Positions 45,901 to 57,233 of a DNA stretch of 64,000 nt are shown here, one piece after another. The notes beneath the pieces are model-generated. The model did no database searches. It was not told the DNA's origin and saw only the letters and a program-made list of their open reading frames with translations. A program made the translations under genes and the position numbers. This DNA comes from Filosporella fistucella (Eukaryota > Ascomycota > Leotiomycetes > Helotiales), in contig JAQJZZ010000021.1 in assembly GCA_030077755.1 (NCBI GenBank), positions 558,001 to 622,000 on the forward strand. Direction: 5' to 3'. Position 1 is the first letter of the stretch. The number at the start of each line of letters is the position of its first letter.

Positions 45901-47137
45901 CTCGCCGTGGGAGCCATTGTGGTAGACCATCCCACACGTTCAATTGCTTGCAACATCCCGTGCAGATGTGCAACCCTCGCCGAAGTTTGTGGCTTCATTA
46001 GCCTGCAGGTGATCGAAGAAGAGATGAAAGAGGCGCCTTGGGCGTCCAATCCAGTTGTTGGTTGCTATGGGGGTTCGGATTATCCCCAAATTCCCCTCCG
46101 GATCATCCGCAAGCTTGTCATTCTGCCTCTTCTTGATTTGCTTCCCAAGTTATCTGCGAAATCTCAGTATCAATCCCTGAGCTTTGGAACATTGACCTCC
46201 GCTCCGGGGAAGAGTCTGATCTGATAAAGAAGCATTGGTCTCGTAGCGGTGAATGAGTCGTATTGACCGCGGATATCGAAGGCAGCCCTCAATCCTTTTC
46301 GTTCATGCTGTCAAAATTGATCTGCGTCGTGTGACCGTTTTCGAAGCTTATTGTTTCATTTGCTGACTCGAGCTTTTCTCTGCGTGGGAGGTATCGATGT
46401 TTGAGAAACCTTGGAACGGTGTTACTGGACTCGGAGGGACACCGAAACTCGATCCCCCCAGGACTAGGACCCCCAAAATTGCCAGCCATGGCAAGCCAGG
46501 GGCGGCTGCAGCAGCTGCATGCGAATGCAGTGTCCACTGAATTTGCGCCATTTATTGGTGGAGGTCTCTGGCCCTGAAAGCGGCACACCGTCATTGGAGG
46601 TGTGGGTTCCAAAAATGCTTGATGTGTAGCGGTCAGAAATTTGGCAACAAAACTTTTCAGAAGATCGTGAACAGATATGATTACCAGGCATTGGACAATT
46701 CAGCATTTTGAAGTTTTCAATCGTTTTGAGAGAATTCTTTGCTCTAGATCTTGAGATCCAGACTTTAATTATCTACCCCTTGTTACCCCACTGTCCTGCT
46801 TCTTATCACCAACCCAGCAGTTCGGATTAGTGTGCCACGATAAAGATCCAATTTCTCGGTAGCTTTCCAACCCTTCCCCATCCACTTCCTCCCTCTCTCT
46901 TTCACAGTCACCTCACATTTCAAGGCAAGAGGGAACAACATACCATCTGGGTGCCTACTTCTGTACAATTGAACAAGTGCACATTCTCTTCGTTTCTTCT
47001 TCATTGCCTCTTTCCCATCAACTCTGCACAACACTGTCCCTTGTTGTCTGTCAACAATCTGCAAGGAAATTACGCCGACCGCAATCAAACAGCTCAACCA
47101 CTTCTTGCAGGAGACCATCCTTTGGTGAGGTACTATA
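39924..47137. other. 7.2 kb region without a supportable gene
   Basis: Lies between the divergent GT2 (-) and trehalase (+) genes. All ORFs are short, lack family resemblance and overlap in several frames. Two neighbouring minus-strand frames at about 41,581-42,130 in different registers share a hydrophobic stretch (LIVTVLYLAIALIRG), a possible decayed membrane protein but too weak to call. No RNA gene, CRISPR, LTR or transposase motif recognised. The ends must carry the promoters of GT2 and trehalase. Confidence 0.45.
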
Positions 47138-49655
47138 ATGTCCCTTCCCTTGAGGATGAGAGAATCAAATGGAGTAGAGGTCGTTGGTGCCTCTGGTTCT
47201 ACCACCGCAACTGCTACTACAACTACGACGACTAGCAATGGTCATCTACTCGATGCCCACCCCAAGGCTCATAATCACTTGAGGGCTCGCACATCATCAC
47301 AAGTAAGTATACTCTGAAAACCCAATCAAATATGACTGACAGGCCACCAGACACACAGTCCTACCAAAGCTTTGGACCGCTTGGGTGTAAAGCCTCCACA
47401 ACGAAGACAGACTCATGGTAAGCAACCAATTCAACTGATTACTCCCAATACACAAGCTAACAGCCTCTGCAGATGAGACTACCCTTATGCCAAACACATA
47501 CTTCATCCCCGTTGAGCGTACCATACTCCAATTGGAACAGCAAGAGAGCACAAATCAAAATGCCCAAATCACTATTGAGGATGCAGGACCCAAGGTAGGA
47601 TCTTCGGTCATAATATATTTTTCAATCTTTGCTGATAACATACGCTTCAGGCATTCGCTATTGGCACTGCTGGATCCAACGGATACCGAAAAGTCATTTT
47701 GAGAGGCACATATGTCCTGTCCAACCTTCTTCAAGAGCTTTATCTGTCCAAAGAGAGGGGTAATGCATTTGCCACTCTGAATGACGATATCCTGAACGAA
47801 AACCCCGTCAATAGGCTTGCTCGTCTTATCAAGGACAGCTTCTGGAGCAGCCTCACTCGGGTCATTGATGGCTCAGTAATTGAAGTTGCAGGCAAGGATC
47901 CCAAGGATTGGACTGATGATCCACGCCCCCGAATTTACATTCCACGTGGAGCTCCAGAGCAACACGCATACTATACTCAAGTGGCAAAGGATCGCCCAGA
48001 AATTCGTTTGGATGTCTGCTGGCTTCCAGAGAAGATTACGCCAGAGGCAGTACGTGACATGAATGCTAAGCCTGGACTGCTAGCTGTTGGTATGACCGAA
48101 GAGAAGGATGAGAAAACTGGCAAGATGACTCTCAAGGGTCGTCCATTTGTAGTTCCCGGAGGTAGATTCAATGAGTTATATGGATGGGATTCCTACATGG
48201 AGTCTTTGGGACTAATTGCCAATGGCCATCAACATCTTGCCAGGTCGATGGTTGAAAACTTCATCTTCTGTATCAAACATTACGGAAAGATCCTGAACGC
48301 CACGAGATCCTACTACCTTTGTCGATCCCAACCACCATTTCTCACTGACATGGTCTTGCAAGTCTACAATTCCATGAAGGGTGATGCTGATGCTGAGGAC
48401 TTTTTGCTCCGTGGTACGCTGGCGGCTATCAAAGAATACAATACTGTTTGGATGGCCCGCCCACGCTACGATCCTGTCACAGGCCTTTCTCGATACCGCC
48501 CTGAAGGTCTTGGAGTTCCTCCTGAGACTGAATCCTCTCACTTCACCCACATTCTTGAACCATACGCCAAGAAGAATGGTATGGAGTTTGACGAGTTTGT
48601 TCAAGCCTACAATTACGGTAAAGTCAAGGAGCCCGAGTTGGATGATTACTTTCTCCATGATCGTGCTGTCCGTGAATCGGGTCATGATACTTCTTACCGA
48701 TTGGAGAAGGTTTGTGCTGATTTGGTAACTGTTGATCTTAACTCTCTGCTGTACAAGTATGAGATTGATATCTCCAGAATCATTCGTACCCATTTTAAGG
48801 ATTCTCTTAAGATCCCCACCGAATTTTGCACTGGATCAATGAAACCTGGTCACATTGAAACTTCCTCTATGTGGGATAGACGATCCAAGAATCGTAAGAT
48901 GGCCATGGACAAGTACTTGTGGAACGAGGAGAAGGGTATGTTCTTCGATTACAATACTGCGACCAAGACACAATCCGATTATGAATCATGCACCACTTTC
49001 TACACCATGTGGGCTGGCGTAGCTTCTCCTGCACAAGCTGCAAAGCTTGTCAACATTGCACTTCCTCTCCTTGAGGAGAATGGTGGTCTTGCGTCTGGTA
49101 CTGAGCGATCTCGTGGCGTAATCGGGCTTGATCGACCAAATCGCCAATGGGATTATCCTTATGGATGGGCTCCACAACAGATCATGGCTTGGGGCGGTCT
49201 TGAGCGTTATGGTTACCATGATGATTTGGAGAGAGTTGCTTATAAGTGGCTCCTGATGATGACCAATGCGTTCGTCAATTACCATGGAGTTGTTGTTGAG
49301 AAGTACGATGTCACCAGACTTCGTGATCCTCAACGTGTTACTGCTGAGTATGGAAACCAAGGTTTGGATTTCAAGGGTGTTGCCAAGGAAGGGTAAGTGC
49401 TTCCAGTTTGTACTAAACGAATCGTTACTGACAATTGATAGATTTGGTTGGGTTAATGCTTCTTATGTCGTAGGCCTCTCTATGATGAAGACCGCTCCAC
49501 GACTTGCTTTGGGCATGCTCACTCCTTGGGACAAATTTGTTGAAGCTCGAGCAAAGTCTCAAGCGAATGATGAGCTTATTCGGCAAAAAGAGGATTTGAT
49601 CATTATTCAAGAGGGCGTCGTCTCTGATGATGCAGTCGTCTTTGCTGATGATTAA
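47138..49655 (+). CDS. NTH1: Neutral (cytosolic) trehalase, GH37, with degraded calcium-binding motif
   Basis: Hydrolyses trehalose to two glucose in the cytosol. Five exons: 47138..47302, 47351..47417, 47473..47594, 47651..49392, 49442..49655; introns of 48, 55, 56 and 49 nt; 769 aa. The N-terminus (1-76) is disordered with a Thr run and a PKA-like RRQT at 73-76 in place of the usual RRxS. The region that aligns with the EF-hand-like calcium motif of yeast Nth1 (D114 to D125) reads [12 protein letters not shown] (103-114). Catalytic domain: [14 protein letters not shown] (about 287), SGHDTSYR with the acid Asp (about 463), [10 protein letters not shown] (about 617), TAEYGNQG with the base Glu (about 684), all intact. 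A second start ATG at 47156 is possible. The first intron acceptor was chosen to keep the frame. Could be the only or a second neutral trehalase. Confidence 0.93.
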
Positions 49656-51383
49656 GTCACTTGAGATAGTCATTTCTCCCGCTCAATTCTTCTTAACGAA
49701 CCAATCTCGGACATTACGGGATACGGCCTTTCTTATACCCCAAAGATACCCGCATAGAATATTGCCATATATTGCGTTGCTGGACTTTTTTCAAGCATGG
49801 AAGACAACGGCATTGCTTTCTTGTACCTTTTTTCTCTGGCATTGCATTCTAGAAGCATGACGGTTATGAATTTTATTGCTTCATTCATTAGTGCGGATTG
49901 ACAGGGGGGTTCACATGCAATTGCTTCCGGTGCATCTTGGGGGGCTTCTTTTTTTCGATTCGTTATGGCGCATTATTCATTGGCAGAAGAATGGCTGTAC
50001 ATTAGCGGTTTATTACATTCATCGATCGGTTGTGCTGGGTTGTAGATAGCTATTACCAATAGACGATCGTATCATATTTGATGTGATTTGAAATGTGCAG
50101 TGAGGGAAAACAGTTGTGATCTTAGAGTATCTCGAATATGCAGTCAGTGAGTGAGTGACGGGAGACAATTGTCACGACTTGACTCGGAAACATGCGTGCA
50201 TGCACGATACCGAGCGAGTCACAAATATATATCCGATCAGCCGCCTCCCTTCCCTTATCACAATTTAATCTACCCTTCCCATCCACATCCCACAAGCCAA
50301 ACTCTCCCAGTAACCCTCTCTCACGATAAATCCCCGGATCAATCTACGGCCGATCACGGAATCCATTCATGCTTTCTCGTGGATGACTCGTCTTCGTCTC
50401 TATTTTTCGTGCCGAGGCATGTTTTACTGCCGTCTGGTTGGTAGATGTATACCCCTTGCAGATGGGTGGCGATTATGCGTGTGGATTCTTAGTGATGTGG
50501 AATTGGGGCTGGATTATTGAGAGGAGGATTAGGTATGGTTTGGTGTACTCTGTATGGACCGGAGTGAGTTTATGAGGTGTCTGTTTTTTCACATGTTTTG
50601 TTTGAGATTTTGGGAAGCAGGTGGAGTGTGAGGAGGGTTTTCACATGTTTTGATGAGGTGGGTTTTGAGGGTTGGCATGTGCTTATTTTGCGGGAGGTGG
50701 TTTCGAGGTAGGTAGGTAGGTACCTTGGTGTATGAATTGGATGCTGATGTAGTTTGTATTATGCTATGGTAGAGGAGGTATATGAAATGAATAAAAAGAA
50801 AAGGCGAGAAGTACATATTCCAGATATACATTCCGAAGTACCTTCTTCCAAGCAAACAGACTTAAGGTAACCCCTCCTTATTCATGACGGCACTCTTCTC
50901 TCCTCCCACACCCCCTCTGCTCCGATAACTCTCGGCACAGCAGCAACAAGTTTGTGGGGAAATGCTCTATTCCTTTCTAGGTCTAGTCTCTCGTCTACCC
51001 ACCACTCACGGTACTCTCCTCTTTTCCTTACAACCGCTGAGCCGACACTAGTTCTCGCTGGGCAGAACCCAAGAATTGTCTGGATGGATGTGCAATGAGC
51101 ACAGCACAGCTGATGTTTTGGTCACTTTTGGCCCGAGGATGTGAGAGCTGCGCTAGTCCGGCCGGGAAGGTTTGGGGATATGACTGTGTATGTTTCCTCT
51201 TTTCTTGGGGGTTTTTTTGTGTGACTTCATTCTCCTGTGTTCTTGCCTGTTTGAAGAATTGAGATATTCTCCTTGCTTTATCGATTCCGAATTAGATCTC
51301 CACTCCCAATTTTCTCTATATTCATACATCCTCAGCATAATTTGAGTAAGTGAAGTATATTTCCAAAGAAGGATTCGGCAATC
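49656..51383. other. Intergenic: trehalase 3' flank and isocitrate lyase promoter
   Basis: 1.7 kb. Contains a short (GGTA)4 tract at 50,707-50,722 and CT-rich sequence near 50,270-50,440. No gene recognised. Must carry the glucose-repressible promoter of isocitrate lyase; I did not identify a clear regulator site. Confidence 0.4.
50707..50722. repeat. (GGTA)4 microsatellite
   Basis: Four tandem GGTA units in the isocitrate lyase upstream region. Confidence 0.7.
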
Positions 51384-53320
51384 ATGTCTGGGAAAATGAA
51401 TCTTCCTGCTGTGGATCCCGAGAGAGAGGAACAGCAGTATCTGGATGAGGTAGCGGCTGTCAAGCAGTGGTGGGCCGATTCGAGATGGAGATATACGAAG
51501 AGACCTTTCACGGCTGAGCAGATTGTGGCTAAGAGGGGTAACTTGAAGATTGAGTACCCGAGTAATGTGCAGAGTAAGAAATTGTGGAATATCTTGGAGG
51601 GGAGATTTAAGGTATGTTCATCTTCTTTTTTCTGGTCTGGCTACTCTCAATTGAGGAGGTTATATATGGACGTAGGATGAATTGGATTGGTATTGGAGAA
51701 AATGACTAAGTCTGGTAAATAGGACAAAGATGCTTCCTTCACATATGGCTGTCTCGAACCAACTATGTTGACACAAATGGCCAAATACCTCGATACCGTC
51801 TACGTTTCTGGCTGGCAATCTTCCTCCACAGCTTCTGCATCCGACGAGCCTGGTCCAGATCTAGCAGATTACCCATACGTTCGTCCTCCCTCCCTCTCCC
51901 ATCCCAATCATAACTAACAATCCCAGACCACCGTTCCAAACAAAGTCTCTCACCTCTTCATGGCTCAACTTTTCCACGACCGCAAGCAACGTGAAGAGCG
52001 CGTAACCACCAAATCCAAAGCCGACCGTTCCAAGCTCGCAAACATTGATTATCTACGTCCCATTATCGCAGATGCAGATACCGGACATGGAGGCTTGACT
52101 GCAGTGATGAAGTTGACGAAATTGTTTATTGAGAAGGGTGCTGCGGGTATTCATATCGAGGATCAAGCACCGGGAACGAAGAAGTGTGGACATATGGCCG
52201 GGAAGGTTTTGGTTCCTATTAGTGAACATATTAATCGACTTGTTGCTATAAGGGCTCAGGCTGATATTATGGGTATGTTCCATTCTTTGCCTCTGCTCTG
52301 GATACTTTCAGACATCCATCATATGACAATGTCATTTGATATCTCCTCTTCAGCTCATACTCCCTCGTTTCCATACTCTAGGAAGAGACAAACAACTAAC
52401 ACCACCCAGGCTCCGACCTCCTAGCAATCGCCCGCACCGACGCCGAAGCAGCAACCCTCATCACCACAACTATCGACCCACGCGACCACGCCTACATCCT
52501 AGGTTCCACAAACCCTTCTCTCCAACCCCTCAACGACCTAATGATAGCCGCCGAACGAGCCGGCAAGAACGGCGCCGAACTGCAAGCCATAGAAGACACC
52601 TGGACCTCTCAAGCCGGGCTCAAACTCTTCAACGACGCCGTAGTAGACATGATCAACTCCGGCGTCCACGTCAACAAAAAGGAGCTCTCCGCTAAATTCC
52701 TCTCCGCTGTAAAAGGAAAGAGTAATGCAGAAGCAAGAGCCCTAGCAAAAAGCATCACAGGTGTAGACATCCCCTGGGATTGGGACAGTCCACGCACAAG
52801 AGAAGGATACTATCGCCTCCAAGGCGGCTGCGCATGTGCCATCAACCGCGCCATAGCATACGCACCCTACTGCGACGCAATCTGGATGGAGTCCAAGCTG
52901 CCAGACTACTCGCAAGCCGTCGAATTCGCCAAAGGCGTTCACGCCGTCTTCCCGGAGCAAAAACTAGCCTACAATCTCTCTCCGTCCTTCAACTGGAAAT
53001 CAGCCATGCCGCGCGCAGAACAAGAAACATATATAAAGCGTCTCTCCAAACTGGGTTACTGTTGGCAATTCATCACCTTGGCAGGCTTACATACTACAGC
53101 CCTGATCTCAGATCAGTTTGCGAGAGCGTATAGTCAGAAGGGGATGGCGGCTTATGGGGAGTTGGTCCAGGAGCCGGAGATGGAGGGCGGTGTGGATGTG
53201 GTTAAGCATCAGAAGTGGAGTGGGGCTAATTATGTGGATGAGTTGTTGAAGATGGTGCAGGGCGGTGTGAGTAGTACTAGTGCGATGGGGAAGGGGGTTA
53301 CGGAAGATCAGTTTCATTAG
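51384..53320 (+). CDS. ICL1: Isocitrate lyase (glyoxylate cycle)
   Basis: Splits isocitrate into glyoxylate and succinate, the first glyoxylate-cycle step, in glyoxysome/peroxisome-type organelles or cytosol of fungi. Four exons: 51384..51611, 51723..51878, 51927..52272, 52410..53320; introns of 111, 48 and 137 nt; 546 aa. The catalytic signature KKCGHM lies at about 213-218. Other landmarks: [62 protein letters not shown]. Begins [29 protein letters not shown], typical of true isocitrate lyase, not methylisocitrate lyase. C-terminus GVTEDQFH, no clear PTS1. Downstream of trehalase on the same strand. Confidence 0.96.
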
Positions 53321-53635
53321 GTTTGTGGAGGGAGAGGGAGGGATGGAGAAGAGGAAGGGGAGGGATGTATACACTAAGTCCTGAGTTGAAGTGTTTGGAT
53401 AAGAATATATGATTTTATTGTTTTGTTCTTCGTCTTCACGCAAAGCACTTGTGAATGTGAGATGACAACTGGTTGCTGTGAATGATGTGCTCAAATAATA
53501 CTTGAGTCTGATATTGTTCGGTGGGGTGGTATAGGCAAACAAGATCATTCAGACCCGTTGTTTCTTTGATTATCTTTACAGTAAAATGGTACAGTTGATA
53601 CATTTGATCTCATTATTCACCTCTTGCTTCGAAAT
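53321..53635. other. Isocitrate lyase 3' flank, purine-rich start
   Basis: Immediately after the stop, 53,327-53,367 is a G-rich purine tract with several GGG runs (see findings). The rest carries nothing recognised. Confidence 0.4.
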
Positions 53636-54615
53636 GGCGACGAAGGAAGAGGCCAAAGGTTCCTTGATTTGAGATTTTTAAGAAGCGATCCCAGCATAAG
53701 ACTATCACAAGCTCGCCTCTCCTCGTCTCCTTTTTCATCTGCGTACTCATTTTCGCACACAATATCCGAAGTATAATACGTGTCTAAAAGTTTCGGGACA
53801 AGCGTGATTGCTTGTTTCATCGTATCCTTTCGACTCCGATTGATGCTGGCTAAAGTGACGGTGAGTTTTGGGATGAACCTTGAGGTATGCACAAAATAAC
53901 GTACCAAGAACTCGGTCCGGTACTGGAACATTACGACCAAGCTTTTTGATCACATCTGCACAGCCAACTATCATCATTCTTATTATTTGTTTGAATTCCG
54001 GGACAAGGCGAAAACCCAGGCAACACCTAGCCAGCATGAAATGTCTGCTGTCTAGGATTTGGGAATCCCCTTTCTAAGGTTTGGAACCCAGAGCTCCGAC
54101 CACCTTTCTACAGGTACCAACAACTGATATTTGTCCACTAGCACCGATAGTTTGCCCAACGTCTCAACGGTGACATTTCGTGGGACCTCGCGAGATCGGT
54201 AGTGGATGATGTCCATCAAGATCTTAAAACACAAGGGGTCGTCGTCCGGAAGCTGTAGTTCCATTTGCCATTCGCTGAAAGCTTCTTGCCTTCCTTGAAA
54301 TTCTGGTTATGCAGCAATGACTTGAGAACAGACGAAGCTAAAGTCAAGGCCTTCGACGAGACGAGCATATGGCATTATTTGGGAGGCGTTGTCTCTTTGG
54401 GTTCTTCAGCATTATTCCCATTGGTAGATACCCAATCGAGAACTGTCGATCCGTGGGATGAAGATGCTTCAGTATATGTGTCCATCATATCTTCGTCGTC
54501 TTCTTCGGGAGGTACAACGGCATGTTATGGTAGGTATGCGAGGCAGAGGAGGAGATCTCCATCGGGATTGAACGTGAGGAGTTCGGCAGCCGTTCCTTCG
54601 TGAAATTCAATGGCA
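53636..54615 (-). pseudogene. Decayed BTB-domain gene (truncated relative of the intact BTB gene)
   Basis: Read on the minus strand this parallels the intact BTB gene at 56,038-57,233: ELLTFNPDGDLLLCLAYLP; CHMLVSSKALTLASSVLKSLLHNQNFKEGKKL; LPDDDPLCFKILMDIIHYRSREVPRNVTVETLGKLSVLVDKYQLL; LDSRHFMLARCCLGFRLVPEFKQI; VPDRVLG then, past a conserved intron position (GTACGT..TTTAG), ASINRSRKDTMKQAITLVPKLLDTYYTSDIVCENEYADEK..SLLKNLKSRNLWPLP. It is broken by two in-frame TAA codons (after AYLP and after TPPK), frameshifts near 54,258 and 54,055, lacks an ATG start and has lost the C-terminal 60 or so residues. Homology therefore reaches across nearly the whole gene, but it cannot encode a complete protein. 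Confidence 0.82.
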
Positions 54616-55460
54616 GATTTCGTAAATTTCCCTATCGATGGTGTGGGAGCCAATCCCGCGCGCATTTGTTGAACAATTGATCGAACCGTGGTCAACGAGA
54701 TGAGGTGGAGTGGCTCAAATTGGAGCTCCCGTAGACTCCGTAAAGGCTGGAAGTTCCCAATCGAAGTTCCTAAATTTTAATATTAGACCGTAGGAACGGC
54801 TGGAAATTAGAACTTCACTTACTAAAATGGGGTTGACCTTAAACTAGAGAGCTGCAAGAAAGTTGAAACATCTGCAAGGCTGATGAGATTAGCTTCATGA
54901 GGCTGCGCTAAGCAGTTTTGGGGCCTTGACACCTCCCGACGACACATTTTTCCTTTGTCCATTAAGCCCATCGATCAATGGATTCCTGGGGTGGCTGGGA
55001 ATCTTTGCAAAAGATATTTGCCATTCAAATTTCAATCGAAGTCAGACAGAGAACAACGGAAAGTGGCCAAAGTAGTCACATTAGTATGCATTTGAAGAGT
55101 GTCAAGTATCAAAAACTGTTTCCCTTGTCAGTCCGACCCAAACATGATTATTCTTCGAAAACCTTGGAAAATATGGAAGTGTCCGCACGCAGAAACCTGG
55201 AGAATGAACCATCATCTATATCATCATCCACTCCTGAATAAGTATTACATTGCAAAGATTTTATTTTGCTAGGAAGAGAAGTACAGCGCCTTTTCCGTAC
55301 ACCTCTTTGTACCCTTTCCAGATTTAATAGTGAAACTGGCGAGCGAGAATAGACTTGCAATTAAAACTCAAAGCTAACATGATAAAGCTGAGCACTGGTC
55401 TTTCCTAACTCAGACCCTTCGGCGCGAAACTCTCCATTGTTGTTATTCTCACTCGCCAGC
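54616..55460. other. Spacer between two decayed BTB copies
   Basis: 845 nt with no supportable gene. May contain unrecognisable remains of the N-terminal half of the C-terminal BTB fragment or of upstream sequence. Confidence 0.35.
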
Positions 55461-55740
55461 TCAAGAACCTGTGTTGATAGAATCTTTCATAGGACAAGCA
55501 TAGGAGTTGCTATTAGCAAAATATTCCGGATTGAGCCCGTCCAGATCATTCTCGATTTCCTCCAGTTTCTTGACCAATTGGTTCAGAACACCATGGCCTC
55601 TGAGGCTTGGCTCCGGCAATTTCCCTGAATTCATGTCCCAGAGCGAAACAATATCCATGTCCCGGACATGCTAGATCAGACCATAGACTGATGTTAGTGA
55701 TTACACTTCGCCTGCGAATAGTCACTCTGCGTGAGGCACC
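55461..55740 (-). pseudogene. C-terminal fragment of another BTB-gene copy
   Basis: The frame reading SLWDMNSGKLPEPSLRGHGVLNQLVKKLEEIENDLDGLNPEYFANSN parallels the intact gene's end HWIDKEGKPVTYPAAHGHMDSIRNAMDELEAQVGGLDLRDFV: shared W, GK, GH and L-x-x-L-E/D-x(4)-L-x-GL. The preceding IRRRSVITNISLWSD, in another frame, parallels VRKIRSLKIAAICDAP, implying a frameshift near 55,640. Because it lies 5' of the other relic on the same strand and is a C-terminus, it should come from a third copy. Homology is modest. Confidence 0.5.
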
Positions 55741-56037
55741 TCCTCAGACTTTATTCTTACATCCCATAGAAGATATCAAGAGTGCACAGGATGAGATAGG
55801 TCTCGGTAGAAGCCCACCAATTTTTCTTCCTCGCAAGCTCTTAGTGGAGCCGGCCTTCGTACAGAAAAATTCTGTCTTTAAGATGCCCACACGGCTATCT
55901 CGGTTTGTCCACCAGTTGTGAACTCGTAATGTCAATTCTACTCAAGTTATACAAGCTTCTCTAGAAGAAACGGTACGGAATAGAACAACATAATGAAATG
56001 CAGAAGTGGAAAAATACTTACTCCTGCAAACTCACCT
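55741..56037. other. Intergenic downstream of the intact BTB gene
   Basis: About 300 nt of 3' flank; no recognisable coding content. Confidence 0.35.
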
Positions 56038-57233
56038 TCAAACGAAGTCCCTGAGGTCAAGACCACCAACTTGGGCTTCCAGCTCATCCATAGCGTTTCT
56101 AATTGAATCCATATGACCATGAGCAGCGGGATATGTAACTGGTTTTCCTTCTTTATCTATCCAATGAGGATGGAATGGCGCATCGCAGATAGCAGCGATT
56201 TTCAAGGAGCGAATTTTCCGAACGATGCTCGCCAGTGTGCTGTCAGGGTATGGCGGTTTTGGAATTGGCCACATGCCATTCGTCTTGAGGCTCTTCAAAA
56301 GTGAGCCTAACACAAGACCATCACATGCAAGTTGCTTGTCGGCCTTGTTGGCACTGAATCCCTTGTTGCAAATTATAGATGAAGTGTGGTACTTGTCGAT
56401 GACATCTTGGACGGTGAAGAGGGCATCCGAGATCGATTGCTGGCGACCGGCTTCTATGCTAGCTGGATATACATCAGCACAAGATTCTGAGTTATTGTGT
56501 TTCGTGAGTAGCACTTACTAAACACACTTCCAGGAATCGGAAGCTCCTCCCCAATAACAGTTGCAAGACCAGCAACACTCTCCCATTTCAGAATCCGAGT
56601 CAGAGTCTTGAACTCAGTTGACAGACGGAAAACCCAGGCCACACTAAGCCAGTGTGGGAGATCAAGTGTCAACGTAGAAGGCATTGACTCCAAAAGTTGT
56701 GGAATCCAGAAGTCTGAATATATACCAATCACACCAAACATTTGATACTTATCGACCAATATCGATAGGTTGCTCATCGTCTTCAAATCCACTTCGCGTG
56801 GTACCTCTTGGGCCCGGTAATGAATAATATTCAGCAGTACTTTCCAAGCTACTGGATCATCTTCAGGAAGAGTCAAGTCGGCTCTACCAGTCAACAGTTC
56901 TTGTCCTTCCCTGAAGTTGCCATTCTGTAACATAGCCTTGAATACTGGTGAGGCCAGCATTAAGCTCTTTGCAGAGACGAGCATATGGCTTTGCTTCTGT
57001 GGCAGCATTTTCGATGGTGCTTCGATCTTGCACTGCGTAGGTTGCTCGTCCAAGTTGATGGCGGTGGCTGCAGATACCCCAGTTCCTGCTGCTTGTCCAC
57101 CGTTCATATCCACATCCATCGATTCGTCCTGCGGTTTCTCTGTAGCTTGCTCTTCCTTCTCTGGAGGGTATGTGAGATGGAGTAGAAGATCCCCCTCCGG
57201 ATCAAATGATATATGCTCAACCACCATTTTCAT
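56038..57233 (-). CDS. BTB/POZ-domain protein of unknown function
   Basis: Two exons, 57233..56519 and 56462..56038, with a 56-nt intron (GTAAGT..ATCCAG); 379 aa. The start is the first ATG of MKMVVEH. About residues 85-205 form a BTB-like fold: SHMLVSAKSLMLASPVFKAMLQ..FREG, LPEDDPVAWKVLLNIIHYRAQEVP, ILVDKYQMFGV..FWIPQL. The C-terminal half (about 230-379) is helical (WLSVAWVFRLSTEFKTLTRILKWES..; LDLRDFV). This is the fungal-expanded type of BTB protein; BTB domains mediate dimerisation and Cul3 recruitment in other groups, but no partner domain is visible here. Two related but broken copies lie just downstream, so this is the surviving member of a small array. Confidence 0.85.

Noticed and set aside
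46783..47238. 151-codon minus-strand frame starting MLVVVVVV
   Set aside because: Overlaps the trehalase 5' end; the Val run is the complement of the Thr codons in trehalase.
48212..48793. 193-codon minus-strand frame opposite trehalase
   Set aside because: Codon-structure shadow of the trehalase exon; sequence is unlike protein and lacks a start context.
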